From assembly GCA_003280295.1 (NCBI GenBank), contig QCFI01000005.1, forward strand, positions 1-64,000: DNA of 64,000 bases. The letters run 5' to 3'. The DNA comes from Prochlorococcus sp. AG-363-C20. GTDB taxonomy: Bacteria > Cyanobacteriota > Cyanobacteriia > PCC-6307 > Cyanobiaceae. The translations under genes and the position numbers were made by a program. Under the pieces are notes generated by a model. The model saw nothing but the letters and a program-made list of their open reading frames with translations, ran no database searches and was not told the origin of the DNA. Shown here piece by piece: positions 22,176-31,713 of this stretch (the first letter of the stretch is position 1; each line of letters starts with the position of its first letter).

Positions 22176-22835
22176 CTAATTCAGGCCTTGAGTTTTGGGG
22201 TTTAGGCGTAAGGATGGATTACCTATACCTGGATAGAGCTCTCCATTATCTGATATTGAGGGATCAATGCATGCACAGAATATGTTTAGATCAGGTAAAT
22301 GTTCTGCAATTTTTTGAAGACCTGGTTTTGAGGCTAAAGCACATATCACTCTTATTTGCCTTGATTCTATTTTTTGATTACTTAGATCTAAAAGCGTCTC
22401 AAGTAGGTCAAGTCCATCTGAAATCTGATCTATGTAAATAATTACCCCTGTATTTTTTTTAATTGATTTGGGCACTCCACCTATAAATAATTGCGCATTA
22501 GGAAGAACATTTCTACCTCCATGCCAAAGCTCTATGCCTCCTGGTATTTGAGGTAAGGCTAATAGTGGAATATCTGATTCAATTACAACTCCAATTGATT
22601 TGCCTCCCTGTGTGTTTATCTCTTCCTTTCGATGAGGTAGCCAATCTCTTAGGGCCTCATATGTAATCCATTTCCCTAGCTCCTCCAATCCTTTAGCATA
22701 AAGAGGAGTTGGAGTTGTGGGATCACGAAGCATAGTCAGCCAATGTCCTATGAGTGGGTGCGGTGGAACAACAACTCTCAATTTCATGGTCATTGGACTT
22801 CCGTGGGCTTTTATTTGCCATAACGTAAATAACAA
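22176..22835 (-). CDS. upp: Uracil phosphoribosyltransferase (cyanobacterial variant)
   Basis: VPPHPLIGHWLTMLRDPTTPTPLYAKGLEELGKWITYEA; probable start MKLRVVV within the track ORF. Confidence 0.75.
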   Translation of the reverse strand: MLFTLWQIKAHGSPMTMKLRVVVPPHPLIGHWLTMLRDPTTPTPLYAKGLEELGKWITYEALRDWLPHRKEEINTQGGKSIGVVIESDIPLLALPQIPGGIELWHGGRNVLPNAQLFIGGVPKSIKKNTGVIIYIDQISDGLDLLETLLDLSNQKIESRQIRVICALASKPGLQKIAEHLPDLNIFCACIDPSISDNGELYPGIGNPSLRLNPKTQGLN

Positions 22836-22867
22836 ATTACTGGCTAACAGCCATTCTTCTAAACAAC

Positions 22868-23380
22868 ATGTCCTTCCTGAACTCTTCCTTGTCTCGTTTT
22901 CGGATCATTTTTCTTACAAGCATATTGTTACTCGCTTTGCTTTTTCCTTCTGGTCAGAGCTTTGCTAAAACCCCACCTGAAATCCGTAATCAAGACGAAC
23001 TAAAAATTTCTAAAGATATGCATGGAAAAGATTTAAATGGATATGAGTTTGTGAAGCTTGATCTTCGAGGTGTCGACTTTGGGGAGGCCGATCTTCGTGC
23101 TGCAATTTTTAATAACAGTCAGTTACAGGAATCTGATTTACGTGGAGCAGATCTAGAAGACGCTGTGGCATTTGCATGCGATTTTCAAGGGGCAGATTTG
23201 AGAGATGCGAATTTTACGCAAGCTTTACTTATGGAAAGTCACTTTGAAGATGCAATTATTGAAGGTGCTGACTTTACAGATGCAGTGATAAGCAGGATTC
23301 AACAGAAGCAACTTTGCTCTCTCGCAAGTGGTACAAATCCATCTAGTGGTGTCAATACTAGTTATAGCCTTGGTTGTTGA
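22868..23380 (+). CDS. Secreted pentapeptide-repeat protein
   Basis: Signal-peptide-like N-term; ADLRAAIFNNSQLQESDLRGADLEDAVAFACDFQGADLRDANF A(D/N)LXX repeats. Confidence 0.88.
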   Translation: MSFLNSSLSRFRIIFLTSILLLALLFPSGQSFAKTPPEIRNQDELKISKDMHGKDLNGYEFVKLDLRGVDFGEADLRAAIFNNSQLQESDLRGADLEDAVAFACDFQGADLRDANFTQALLMESHFEDAIIEGADFTDAVISRIQQKQLCSLASGTNPSSGVNTSYSLGC

Positions 23381-23411
23381 TTTTATATTTATAAATTAGA
23401 TCAGTTTTAGA

Positions 23412-24470
23412 ATGGCTAATCGTATTCCAGTTACTGTTATTACGGGCTTCCTTGGGGCGGGCAAGACAACTCTTTTACGGCATTTACTCACTGAAGGAAA
23501 GCAAAAGTTAGCTGTGATGGTTAACGAGTTCGGCAGTGTTGGATTAGATGGTGACTTGATCCGTAGTTGTGGTTTTTGTCCTGAGGAAGAACTTGAGGGG
23601 CGCCTGGTTGAATTAAATAATGGTTGTCTGTGTTGCACAGTTCAGGATGATTTCTTGCCCACTATGGAGACAATATTGTCTCGATCTAGTGAATTAGATG
23701 GGATCATTATTGAGACAAGTGGTTTAGCATTGCCGCTCCCGCTAATTCAAGCGCTTGATTGGCCTTCTATACGAACAAAAGTTTATTTGAATGGTGTAGT
23801 TACATTGGTTGATGGAGAGGCTATTTCAAATGGGAGCCTAGTTGGTGATACTTCAAGACTTGAAGAACAAAGACAAAATGACCCTAGCCTTGATCATCTC
23901 ACTCCTCTTAATGAGTTATTTGCTAATCAGTTGAATGCAGCAGATTTTATTTTGGTTAGCCGAGCTGATTGTCTTTCTATTTCTCAATTAAAGAAGATTG
24001 AGCTAGAGCTTCTTGCTCAATCTAGAGAGGGAACACCACTTCTCTCGATAACTCAAGGTCAAGTTGATCCAGTATTAATTCTGGGAATGAAACATGAGGA
24101 AATTTCCCCTCTTGAAAATTCTAAGACTCTTGATCAAACTCATGACGATACCCACCATCATGTTCAAGTTATAAGCAGAACTATTCTTTTAGAGACTTTA
24201 ATTGATAAAGCAAATATCGAAGAAATTTTACCCAAAATAGCTATTAAATATCAGGTTCTTAGATTAAAAGGACGTTGTTGGCTACCCGGAAAAGCTATAC
24301 CTCTTCAGCTTCAAATGGTTGGAGCAAGACTTAATAGTTGGTTTGAGGCTGCCCCAGAGAGGGTTTGGAGGCCTCGTAGAAGTGGAATTGATATCATTGT
24401 TCTTAGTCTTCAGGACCATGTAGTTGAAGCTATAAGTGCAGAATTGAAGAGAAATCAACCTCTTTCTTAA
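23412..24470 (+). CDS. CobW/COG0523 family metal-binding GTPase
   Basis: VTVITGFLGAGKTTLLRHLL, ELNNGCLCCTVQDD (CxCC), ETSGLALP; His-rich HDDTHHHV. Confidence 0.93.
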   Translation: MANRIPVTVITGFLGAGKTTLLRHLLTEGKQKLAVMVNEFGSVGLDGDLIRSCGFCPEEELEGRLVELNNGCLCCTVQDDFLPTMETILSRSSELDGIIIETSGLALPLPLIQALDWPSIRTKVYLNGVVTLVDGEAISNGSLVGDTSRLEEQRQNDPSLDHLTPLNELFANQLNAADFILVSRADCLSISQLKKIELELLAQSREGTPLLSITQGQVDPVLILGMKHEEISPLENSKTLDQTHDDTHHHVQVISRTILLETLIDKANIEEILPKIAIKYQVLRLKGRCWLPGKAIPLQLQMVGARLNSWFEAAPERVWRPRRSGIDIIVLSLQDHVVEAISAELKRNQPLS

Positions 24471-24607
24471 ACTAAAGGTAATCTTTAGAAGATTTATATG
24501 ACTTTTCGGTTGTATATTTTCTCATCATTGGCGATGCTTATAAGGTCATTTTTTATTTGACAAAATGACCTGCCAAATAACCTCTCCCTTTTTGGGATGA
24601 GATCTCA

Positions 24608-24793
24608 GTGATTACTCCAATAGCAAACAAAAAACAAGAAAGATTTCATTCAATAGAGACTGTCTCTTTTAATGGAACTCCTATCTGCTCTCAATGTGGC
24701 GGCAATGGTTATATGAAGACCACTCCAAATTGTTACCACACCTGTCTTGATTGTCTTGGTAGAGGATCAATCCTTTCTACAAATACGAATTAA
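24608..24793 (+). CDS. Small DnaJ-type (CxxCxGxG) zinc-finger protein
   Basis: CSQCGGNGYMKTTPNCYHTCLDCLGRGS: two CxxCxGxG motifs in a 61-aa ORF with GTG start. Confidence 0.75.
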   Translation: MITPIANKKQERFHSIETVSFNGTPICSQCGGNGYMKTTPNCYHTCLDCLGRGSILSTNTN

Positions 24794-24865
24794 GTCTTTA
24801 GCATTTTTTAATGCCTCAGTAGCTCTTGATATTTATCTAGGCACTTACCTAGGAAATAGTTAGTC

Positions 24866-25168
24866 TTGGCGTACAAATTACAAAACTACCAATTGAACAA
24901 AGTGCCAAATTACCAAGCAAGTGTTTTAGTTAGCCTTCGTGCTTCAGTCTTAGATCCAGCAGGTGAGGCGACTAGATCTGCCGCCAAGGGATTAGGTATT
25001 CAAGGGATTAAAAGATTGAGAATAGGCAAATCAATTTCACTAGAACTTGATGCACCTAATGAAGCCGAAGCACTGCGGCGTGTAGAACTCCTGGCAGATA
25101 GGTTGCTGGCCAACCCAGTTATTGAGGATTGGAGTTTAGATCTCAAACCTGCTCCATCATCCCTATGA
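24866..25168 (+). CDS. purS: Phosphoribosylformylglycinamidine synthase PurS subunit
   Basis: [48 protein letters not shown] overlap with purQ; TTG start. Confidence 0.9.
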   Translation: MAYKLQNYQLNKVPNYQASVLVSLRASVLDPAGEATRSAAKGLGIQGIKRLRIGKSISLELDAPNEAEALRRVELLADRLLANPVIEDWSLDLKPAPSSL

Positions 25169-25818
25169 GCATTGGTGTTGTTGTTTTCCCTGGCTCCAAT
25201 TGTGATCGTGATGTTCGTTGGGCTACAGAAGGATGCCTAGGACTTCCAACTAAATTCCTTTGGCATGAAACAAGGGATTTGAGCGGACTTGATGCAATAG
25301 TCCTTCCTGGAGGCTTTAGTTATGGTGATTATCTTCGATGTGGAGCAATCGCAAGATTTGCTCCTGTTCTTCAATCCTTAGTTGACTTTGTCGATCGTGG
25401 AGGCAATGTGCTTGGGATTTGTAATGGATTCCAGATCCTTACTGAATTAGGTCTCCTTCCAGGCGCTTTGACTAGGAATAAAGGTCTTCATTTTGTTTGT
25501 GATGATGTTGAATTAAAGGTTATTAGTTCGCGTAGTAATTGGTTTTGTAATTGTACTTCTGGGGAAGTACTTTCATTACCTATTGCTCATGGAGAAGGAT
25601 GCTATCAATGTAATGTTGAGACCTTGAAAAGACTTGAGGATGAGGACTCTATTGCCTTGCGCTATTTAAATAATCCAAATGGATCAATATCTGATATAGC
25701 AGGCATTACCAATGCAAAAGGTAACGTTCTTGGCTTGATGCCTCATCCAGAAAGGGCTTGTGATCCATTGACTGGAGGCCTAGATGGGAAAAAAATATTA
25801 CAGTCTTTAATTAACTGA
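25165..25818 (+). CDS. purQ: Phosphoribosylformylglycinamidine synthase glutaminase subunit PurQ
   Basis: [56 protein letters not shown]. Confidence 0.97.
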   Translation: MSIGVVVFPGSNCDRDVRWATEGCLGLPTKFLWHETRDLSGLDAIVLPGGFSYGDYLRCGAIARFAPVLQSLVDFVDRGGNVLGICNGFQILTELGLLPGALTRNKGLHFVCDDVELKVISSRSNWFCNCTSGEVLSLPIAHGEGCYQCNVETLKRLEDEDSIALRYLNNPNGSISDIAGITNAKGNVLGLMPHPERACDPLTGGLDGKKILQSLIN

Positions 25819-25825
25819 TTAAAGG

Positions 25826-25861
25826 TAAGTAAAAGGGGGCTTATTTATGCCCCCTTACTTA
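25826..25861. terminator. Bidirectional terminator-like hairpin between convergent purQ and fba
   Basis: TAAGTAAAAGGGGGC-TTATTTAT-GCCCCCTTACTTA, GC stem flanked by A/T arms. Confidence 0.7.
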
Positions 25862-25905
25862 TTGATTTACTTTCTAATAAATAAGATCTTGTAATTAGTT
25901 TGCAC

Positions 25906-26955
25906 TCATAACTCACCTTTTGTATATAGATTTGCGAAATGGCTAATACTTTGCTGTTTGATTTTGCTTGCTTGACCGGCACACCAGAATTGTTGGTATC
26001 GGTCAAGACAAACCTGTTTCATGTATTTTCTGGCAGGTTTGTTGAAATGACGTGGGTCAAAGTTTGTTGGATCAGCTTTTGCGGCTTCTCTAACAGCAGC
26101 AGTAAATGCCAAACGATTGTCAGTATCAATATTTACTTTTCTAACCCCGTTCCTAATTCCTTCCTGAATTTCTTCTACTGGTACTCCATATGTTTCAGGA
26201 ATAGCACCACCAAATTTGTTGATCATATCTAACCATTCTTGTGGAACAGAGCTTGAGCCGTGCATTACAAGATGGGTATTTGGAATTGCTTTGTGAATTT
26301 CAGCAATTCTATTTATTGCTAGCACTTCTCCTGTTGGTTTCCTCGTGAATTTATAGGCACCATGACTAGTTCCTATTGCTATTGCTAATGCATCTACTTT
26401 TGTCTTCTCAACAAAATCTGCGGCTTCAGCTGGATCAGTAAGAAGCATATCTTTTGAGAGCTCACCTTCGAATCCATGTCCATCTTCTGCTTCGCCTTTA
26501 CCAGTTTCAAGAGAACCTAGACAGCCAAGCTCTCCTTCAACACTGACGCCAACTGAGTGTGCAAAATCAACAACTGTTTTAGTAACGTTTACATTGTATT
26601 CATAGCTTGCTGGAGTTTTCGCATCGGCTTCTAAGGAGCCATCCATCATTACTGATGTGAATCCATTTATAGCTGCTGAATAGCAAGTGGAAGGATCGTT
26701 CCCATGGTCCTGATGCATTACCACTGGAATGTTTGGATATGTCTCAGTTGCGGCAATGATTAGATGCCTAAGGAAAATTTCTCCTGCATAACTTCTAGCT
26801 CCTCTCGAAGCCTGAAGAATTACTGGACTATCGGTTTCGGCCGCGGCCTCCATAATTGCCTGCACCTGCTCTAGATTATTTACGTTGAATGCAGGTATGC
26901 CGTAGCTGTTTTCAGCAGCATGGTCTAGCAAAAGCCTTAGCGGAACGAGGGCCAT
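25906..26955 (-). CDS. fba: Class II fructose-bisphosphate aldolase
   Basis: [57 protein letters not shown]. Confidence 0.97.
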   Translation of the reverse strand: MALVPLRLLLDHAAENSYGIPAFNVNNLEQVQAIMEAAAETDSPVILQASRGARSYAGEIFLRHLIIAATETYPNIPVVMHQDHGNDPSTCYSAAINGFTSVMMDGSLEADAKTPASYEYNVNVTKTVVDFAHSVGVSVEGELGCLGSLETGKGEAEDGHGFEGELSKDMLLTDPAEAADFVEKTKVDALAIAIGTSHGAYKFTRKPTGEVLAINRIAEIHKAIPNTHLVMHGSSSVPQEWLDMINKFGGAIPETYGVPVEEIQEGIRNGVRKVNIDTDNRLAFTAAVREAAKADPTNFDPRHFNKPARKYMKQVCLDRYQQFWCAGQASKIKQQSISHFANLYTKGEL

Positions 26956-26988
26956 CGATGTCTCCGAGGTACATGTAGGTCCAGATCT

Positions 26989-27027
26989 CTTTTAAAGTCC
27001 TGGGCCGAGGGCCCAGGACTTTAAAAG
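26989..27027. repeat. Perfect 18-bp-stem inverted repeat with 3-nt loop, upstream of fba
   Basis: CTTTTAAAGTCCTGGGCC-GAG-GGCCCAGGACTTTAAAAG, no mismatches. Confidence 0.95.
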
Positions 27028-27393
27028 ATTGAGGTGTGCAATGTCACCTTTTCCAGAAACTTAAAAACTTTTTCTTCTCAACAAACCTGGTTTAGGCCTA
27101 TGGGTTTAACCTTAAATTTATTAATTTATCTAATATTTAAAAGGGTTTTACCTGTAAATTTGGTTTTTTTATGTGGAGCAAGAAGAAGTAAAAGCTTTTT
27201 TACACATGCTCAAAATTTCAAGTCTCGATATAGGCTTTCATCTATTTAAAAGGGTTTAATCAGTGCTTTTCTAATACAAATCTACTTTGATTTTGAAGAT
27301 TATATAGAAACTGAAAATGGTTTTTATTTTTAACTGAATTTAACTCTTTAGTGGTTTTTGCAGAAATCATATCCTCGTTAGTAGAGGTTTTGA

Positions 27394-28506
27394 TTAATTT
27401 GAGAGTCTTTGACCAGATTCGTCTGACTCTCGAATCCTGTCACAAACTTTTTGACTCGTAAACGCTTCGGCAAGACCAGGAATCATTGGTTCTCCACTGT
27501 AAATACTTTCTGCCCACCAACTTTGTACTCTTGCTACAGGCGCAATTCGACCATCAGACCATGTTTTATCGAATTTAAATTCCTTGTCTGGATTAATAGA
27601 TTTAGGTTCTTGTCCTATTTGCGTCAGCCAAAGCTCAAATCCATGGACATAATCATTTTGGTTTTTACTACCTAGGATCAAAGTCCCTTTACTTCCGTAA
27701 ACCTCTAACCAACATCCTCTTCCTTGCCTTGTTACTGCTGAAAGGGTTATTTGTGTAGGGATTGAGATATCACTATCTAGTTTTGCGATCTGAAGTTGCG
27801 CAAGAACTATATCTTCACTAGTAACTTCGCGTTGCTTTCCACTGATTGGCTCAATTCGCTCTTTGATTGATGTAGATATCTGACCATTGATTGTCTTGCT
27901 TGGTCCAAGGAGCCAATGAAGAATGTCAAATGCGTGTGTTCCTAATGCTCCAAGGACTCCACCGCCTTTTTCAGCTTGTGAATACCAATTCCATGGTCTA
28001 GATTGATTTGCTCTACTGCTCATCAGCCAATCAAGTTTTACTAACCATGGATCTCCTATTAGTCCCTGGGAAATTAGTTTTTTAGCTTGCATAAACAAAG
28101 GCACGGCTCGATATTCAAAATCAACAGCTACAGTCAACTTATTTTGTATTGCTATTCGTTGAAGTCTTGCAATCTCAAGGGCATTCATAGCTACAGGCTT
28201 TTCTAACAATAGATGTTTGCCAGCTTCAAGAGCTTCGTAAGCCAATGTGAATCTAGGTTCAGGAGGTGTCGCTATAATTATTGCTTTAATTGATGAATCA
28301 TTTAAAAGCGAATCCCAGTTTTCATGTAGACCTATTTGGTGTCTATTAGAAACCTCTTCTAAAAGTTTAAAGCGTGGGTGCCATAAAGAAATAGGATTAA
28401 ATTGAGGATTAGCCTTTAATGCTGGGAGGTGAACTGCCTCTCCAAATCCAAGGCCTACAATGGCAACGCCAATAGGCTTCCTATTAATTGATTCTTGGAT
28501 AGTCAT
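27394..28506 (-). CDS. Gfo/Idh/MocA family oxidoreductase
   Basis: VAIVGLGFGEAVHLPALKANPQF, GKHLLLEKPVAMNALE, GGGVLGALGTHAFDILHWLLG. Confidence 0.93.
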   Translation of the reverse strand: MTIQESINRKPIGVAIVGLGFGEAVHLPALKANPQFNPISLWHPRFKLLEEVSNRHQIGLHENWDSLLNDSSIKAIIIATPPEPRFTLAYEALEAGKHLLLEKPVAMNALEIARLQRIAIQNKLTVAVDFEYRAVPLFMQAKKLISQGLIGDPWLVKLDWLMSSRANQSRPWNWYSQAEKGGGVLGALGTHAFDILHWLLGPSKTINGQISTSIKERIEPISGKQREVTSEDIVLAQLQIAKLDSDISIPTQITLSAVTRQGRGCWLEVYGSKGTLILGSKNQNDYVHGFELWLTQIGQEPKSINPDKEFKFDKTWSDGRIAPVARVQSWWAESIYSGEPMIPGLAEAFTSQKVCDRIRESDESGQRLSN

Positions 28507-28671
28507 TTATGTGAGTGCAATTGAATAGGATTCACTGATTAAACTATCTAATAATAGAGCTCCTTTCGAACTCGTCCATTTGGAACTAATGTTAGGGAAA
28601 CCATTCATAGGAAAATCCTTTGATGATTTTTTTGCTATTAATTTTCAGGGCATAAATATTGACTTGGTTAG

Positions 28672-28872
28672 TCAATTGGTTTTTTTGTTAGCCGGAGGGT
28701 AACGTGCATAAGCTTTTTTGTTGTTATATTCTGCTATCTTAAAATTGGTTTTAAGCCACCATTTTCTTTTATCTGTATTTGTAGAAGCTTCGCTCGATTT
28801 TTGAGTATTAGCATTAGTTAATACTTCAAAATAATAACTACAATAATTAAGAAAATAAATTGCTGGAAACAT
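28672..28872 (-). CDS. Hypothetical small basic protein
   Basis: 66-aa ORF, sole occupant of the accD-Gfo/Idh intergenic region. Confidence 0.4.
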   Translation of the reverse strand: MFPAIYFLNYCSYYFEVLTNANTQKSSEASTNTDKRKWWLKTNFKIAEYNNKKAYARYPPANKKTN

Positions 28873-28931
28873 ATAGATACAAATTTTTATTCATCTTGAT
28901 TCAAGCTCTAATAGACTTTTTGCATAGACAA

Positions 28932-29798
28932 TTAAGTTGTCTTATTTCCATGTAGACGTAAAAGAATAGTAAGAGTTTTACGGAGTTCTGTACGAGGTAT
29001 TATTGTATCGACAAAACCGTGATCCCTTAGATATTCTGCGGTTTGGAAGTTGTCAGGAAGTTTTTCACGAAGTGTTTGTTCAATTACTCTTCTTCCGGCA
29101 AAGCCAATTAATGCTTTTGGCTCAGCAAGAATCAAGTCGCCAAGCATTGCAAAGCTTGCTGTAACACCTCCAGTTGTTGGATGTGTAAGAAGAGGCATGT
29201 AAAGCAATTCTGCTTTTTTATGCCTTTCAAGTGCTCCAGATATTTTTGCCATTTGCATTAGGCTTAACATTCCTTCTTGCATTCGTGCTCCTCCAGAAGC
29301 ACAAACTATTAACAATGGCATTTTTTCATTTGTGGCTAGTTCTATTAATCGGGTGAGTTTTTCTCCTACAACAGATCCCATGGAGCCTCCCATGAACCTG
29401 AAATCCATAACACCTAGAGCCATAGGGATTGATTCGACATTGCAAGTCCCAGTAATTACGCCGTCTTTCATCCCTGTATTGGCTTGACTTTCCCTTAAGC
29501 GGTCTGCATAAGCTCTCCTGTCTTTGAACCCAAGAGGATCAGTAGGAGATAGATCTTCATCGAATTCATTGAAACTTCCTGGATCAGCTATTAGTGCTAT
29601 TCGTTCCTTACTGTCTATTCTGTTGTGATGACCACAGTTGCTACAAACATTGGCATTAGCTATTAAGTCTTTGCGATAAACAACTTGGCTGCATTCGGGA
29701 CATTTCCCCCAAAGACCATCACTATCGTCAGCCTCTTGGGTGACTTTCCCTACGAACTGACCTTTACGACGGTCAGCAAACCAGTCAAAAAGTGACAC
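28932..29798 (-). CDS. accD: Acetyl-CoA carboxylase carboxyltransferase beta subunit
   Basis: [17 protein letters not shown]...[11 protein letters not shown] zinc finger, [23 protein letters not shown]. Confidence 0.97.
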   Translation of the reverse strand: MSLFDWFADRRKGQFVGKVTQEADDSDGLWGKCPECSQVVYRKDLIANANVCSNCGHHNRIDSKERIALIADPGSFNEFDEDLSPTDPLGFKDRRAYADRLRESQANTGMKDGVITGTCNVESIPMALGVMDFRFMGGSMGSVVGEKLTRLIELATNEKMPLLIVCASGGARMQEGMLSLMQMAKISGALERHKKAELLYMPLLTHPTTGGVTASFAMLGDLILAEPKALIGFAGRRVIEQTLREKLPDNFQTAEYLRDHGFVDTIIPRTELRKTLTILLRLHGNKTT

Positions 29799-29822
29799 AG
29801 AACTAAAATTTGTTGAAGAACA

Positions 29823-30545
29823 TTAAAGACCCAAAAGGTACAACCATTGTTGTGACCACCAGCTTGGTTCAAATAACCATACTCCCCAAATTCCTGCTGA
29901 AATGAATGGAGCAAAAGGAAATGGCTGAAGTCGTTTCAATTTCCCACATAGTATTCCAACAAAGCTGAATAAACCTGCAGAAATAAAAGCAATGCCAATA
30001 GCTAAAGAAATTCCGTGGATACCTAACCACCCGCCTCCCATCGCTGCCAAGTTTGCATCTCCAAGACCTAAAGCTTGTTGTTTAAAGAATTTTTCCGAAA
30101 GAATACTTAGTGTTTTCATGATTACTTGAAAAAGTTTTGCTGCTATTAAATGTTCAAGCATCAAAGAAAGTCCCTTTTCTATACTAAAAGAACATCCTAT
30201 AATTCCAGTTATAATAAGGCCTAATACAAGACCTTGATGGCATAGTTTGCTTGGTATATACATCTCGCTAATATCTAAAAAGGATAAAATTAACAAAAGA
30301 ACTATTAAACATAAACCCGAACTGCTAACAAGGAGGCGTGGCGCAGTCTGGTATTTGGTTGTGTTTGTGAAAAATGAAGAGCATGCTAAAGCAATAGATA
30401 ATAAAAATATTAAGGGCCTATATTTTGTATGGGAGCGAAATGATTCGTTGATATTTATTAAAACATTTGTTATTAACTTGGTTGGCTTTGCTTTTCCTTT
30501 AATAGCAAAGTTGACATTATTAGTTTGGTATATAGGTTCTTCCAT
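29823..30545 (-). CDS. Type IV prepilin peptidase (A24), short form
   Basis: LDISEMYIP and GLGDANLAAMGGGWLG (GxGD) aspartyl motifs; PFPFAPFI; no N-terminal CxxC methylase domain. Confidence 0.8.
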   Translation of the reverse strand: MEEPIYQTNNVNFAIKGKAKPTKLITNVLININESFRSHTKYRPLIFLLSIALACSSFFTNTTKYQTAPRLLVSSSGLCLIVLLLILSFLDISEMYIPSKLCHQGLVLGLIITGIIGCSFSIEKGLSLMLEHLIAAKLFQVIMKTLSILSEKFFKQQALGLGDANLAAMGGGWLGIHGISLAIGIAFISAGLFSFVGILCGKLKRLQPFPFAPFISAGIWGVWLFEPSWWSQQWLYLLGL

Positions 30546-30720
30546 TATGTTAGCTTCTATCGATATTGGTTAAATTATGGAACAAAATATAATTTCACCA
30601 TCCATTATAAAGAGATCTTATTATTTGACATAGTTGTAATTAGGCCTTAATAAAACTAATAAAAGAAATTAGAGCTGCGAATAGAAATTATTGACCCCAA
30701 TCTAGATGCTTATGTTTAGA

Positions 30721-31617
30721 TTATTTTTTCTTTTCTTCTATCATTCTATGAATAATAGGGGTAAGAATCAACTCCATTGCAAAACCCATTTTCCCACCAT
30801 TTATAACAATACTTGTTGGACTTGACATGAATGAGTCATGAATCATTCCTAAAAGGTATTGGAAATCAATACCCCACTTTTCCCTGGCTCCTTTTCTAAA
30901 ATGAATAATGACAAAACTTTCGTCAGGCGTAGGAATATTTCTACAGATGAAAGGGTTTGATGTGTCAATAGTAGGGATTCTTTGAAAGTTAATATCTGTT
31001 CGGCTAAATTGTGGGCAAATATGATTAATGTAATCGGGCATTCTGCGAAGTATTGTATCTACAATTGTTTCTGCTGAATAACCTCTTTCTGCATTATCTC
31101 TATGTATTTTTTGTATCCATTCAAGGTTTGTAATAGGTACTACACCGACGAGTAGATCTGCTGCTGCAGCAACGTCATAATTATCGCCAACTACACCTCC
31201 ATGAAGTCCCTCGTAGAAAAGTAAATCTGTTCCACTTGGAATATCTTCCCAAGGAGTAAATTGACCTGGTTCAAGATTTGTACCAAGTCGAGAGTTGTGT
31301 TCTTGTGCTTCTTCCGGACTGTGAAGATAGTAACGCTTTTGTCCACCTCCAGTTTCACCGTAAGTAGAGAAAAGCTCTTCAAGCTTGTCAAAAAGATTTG
31401 CTTCAGGCCCAAAATGGGAGAAATTTTCGCCTTTTGAGAGAGCATCAGCCATTGCTTCTTTCATTGGCAGACGCTCAAACCGGTGATAGCTATCACCTTC
31501 AACCACTGCTGGGATGATGTTTTCCCTTGCGAAAATATGCTCGAAGGCTCTTTTTACTGTGCTTGTTCCTGCTCCGGAGGAACCCGTAACGGCTACAACC
31601 GGGTGACGCTTCGACAT
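30721..31617 (-). CDS. prk: Phosphoribulokinase
   Basis: VAVTGSSGAGTSTVKRAFEHIF, VEGDSYHRFER, LLFYEGLHGGVV; short bacterial-type enzyme. Confidence 0.97.
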   Translation of the reverse strand: MSKRHPVVAVTGSSGAGTSTVKRAFEHIFARENIIPAVVEGDSYHRFERLPMKEAMADALSKGENFSHFGPEANLFDKLEELFSTYGETGGGQKRYYLHSPEEAQEHNSRLGTNLEPGQFTPWEDIPSGTDLLFYEGLHGGVVGDNYDVAAAADLLVGVVPITNLEWIQKIHRDNAERGYSAETIVDTILRRMPDYINHICPQFSRTDINFQRIPTIDTSNPFICRNIPTPDESFVIIHFRKGAREKWGIDFQYLLGMIHDSFMSSPTSIVINGGKMGFAMELILTPIIHRMIEEKKK

Positions 31618-31713
31618 CGACGTTTAAATAACTACCAAAATGATTTTCGCAGGTCGACTGACGATCTGATCGTTTCGTGAAGACAGCTCTATTTATTTTT
31701 TTGTTTGGGACGT

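Noticed and set aside
25939-26232. 97-aa + strand ORF antisense to fba
   Set aside because: Entirely inside fba coding sequence
27034-27249. 71-aa + strand ORF in the fba upstream gap
   Set aside because: No plausible ribosome-binding context or domain; composition looks like translated AT-rich intergenic DNA
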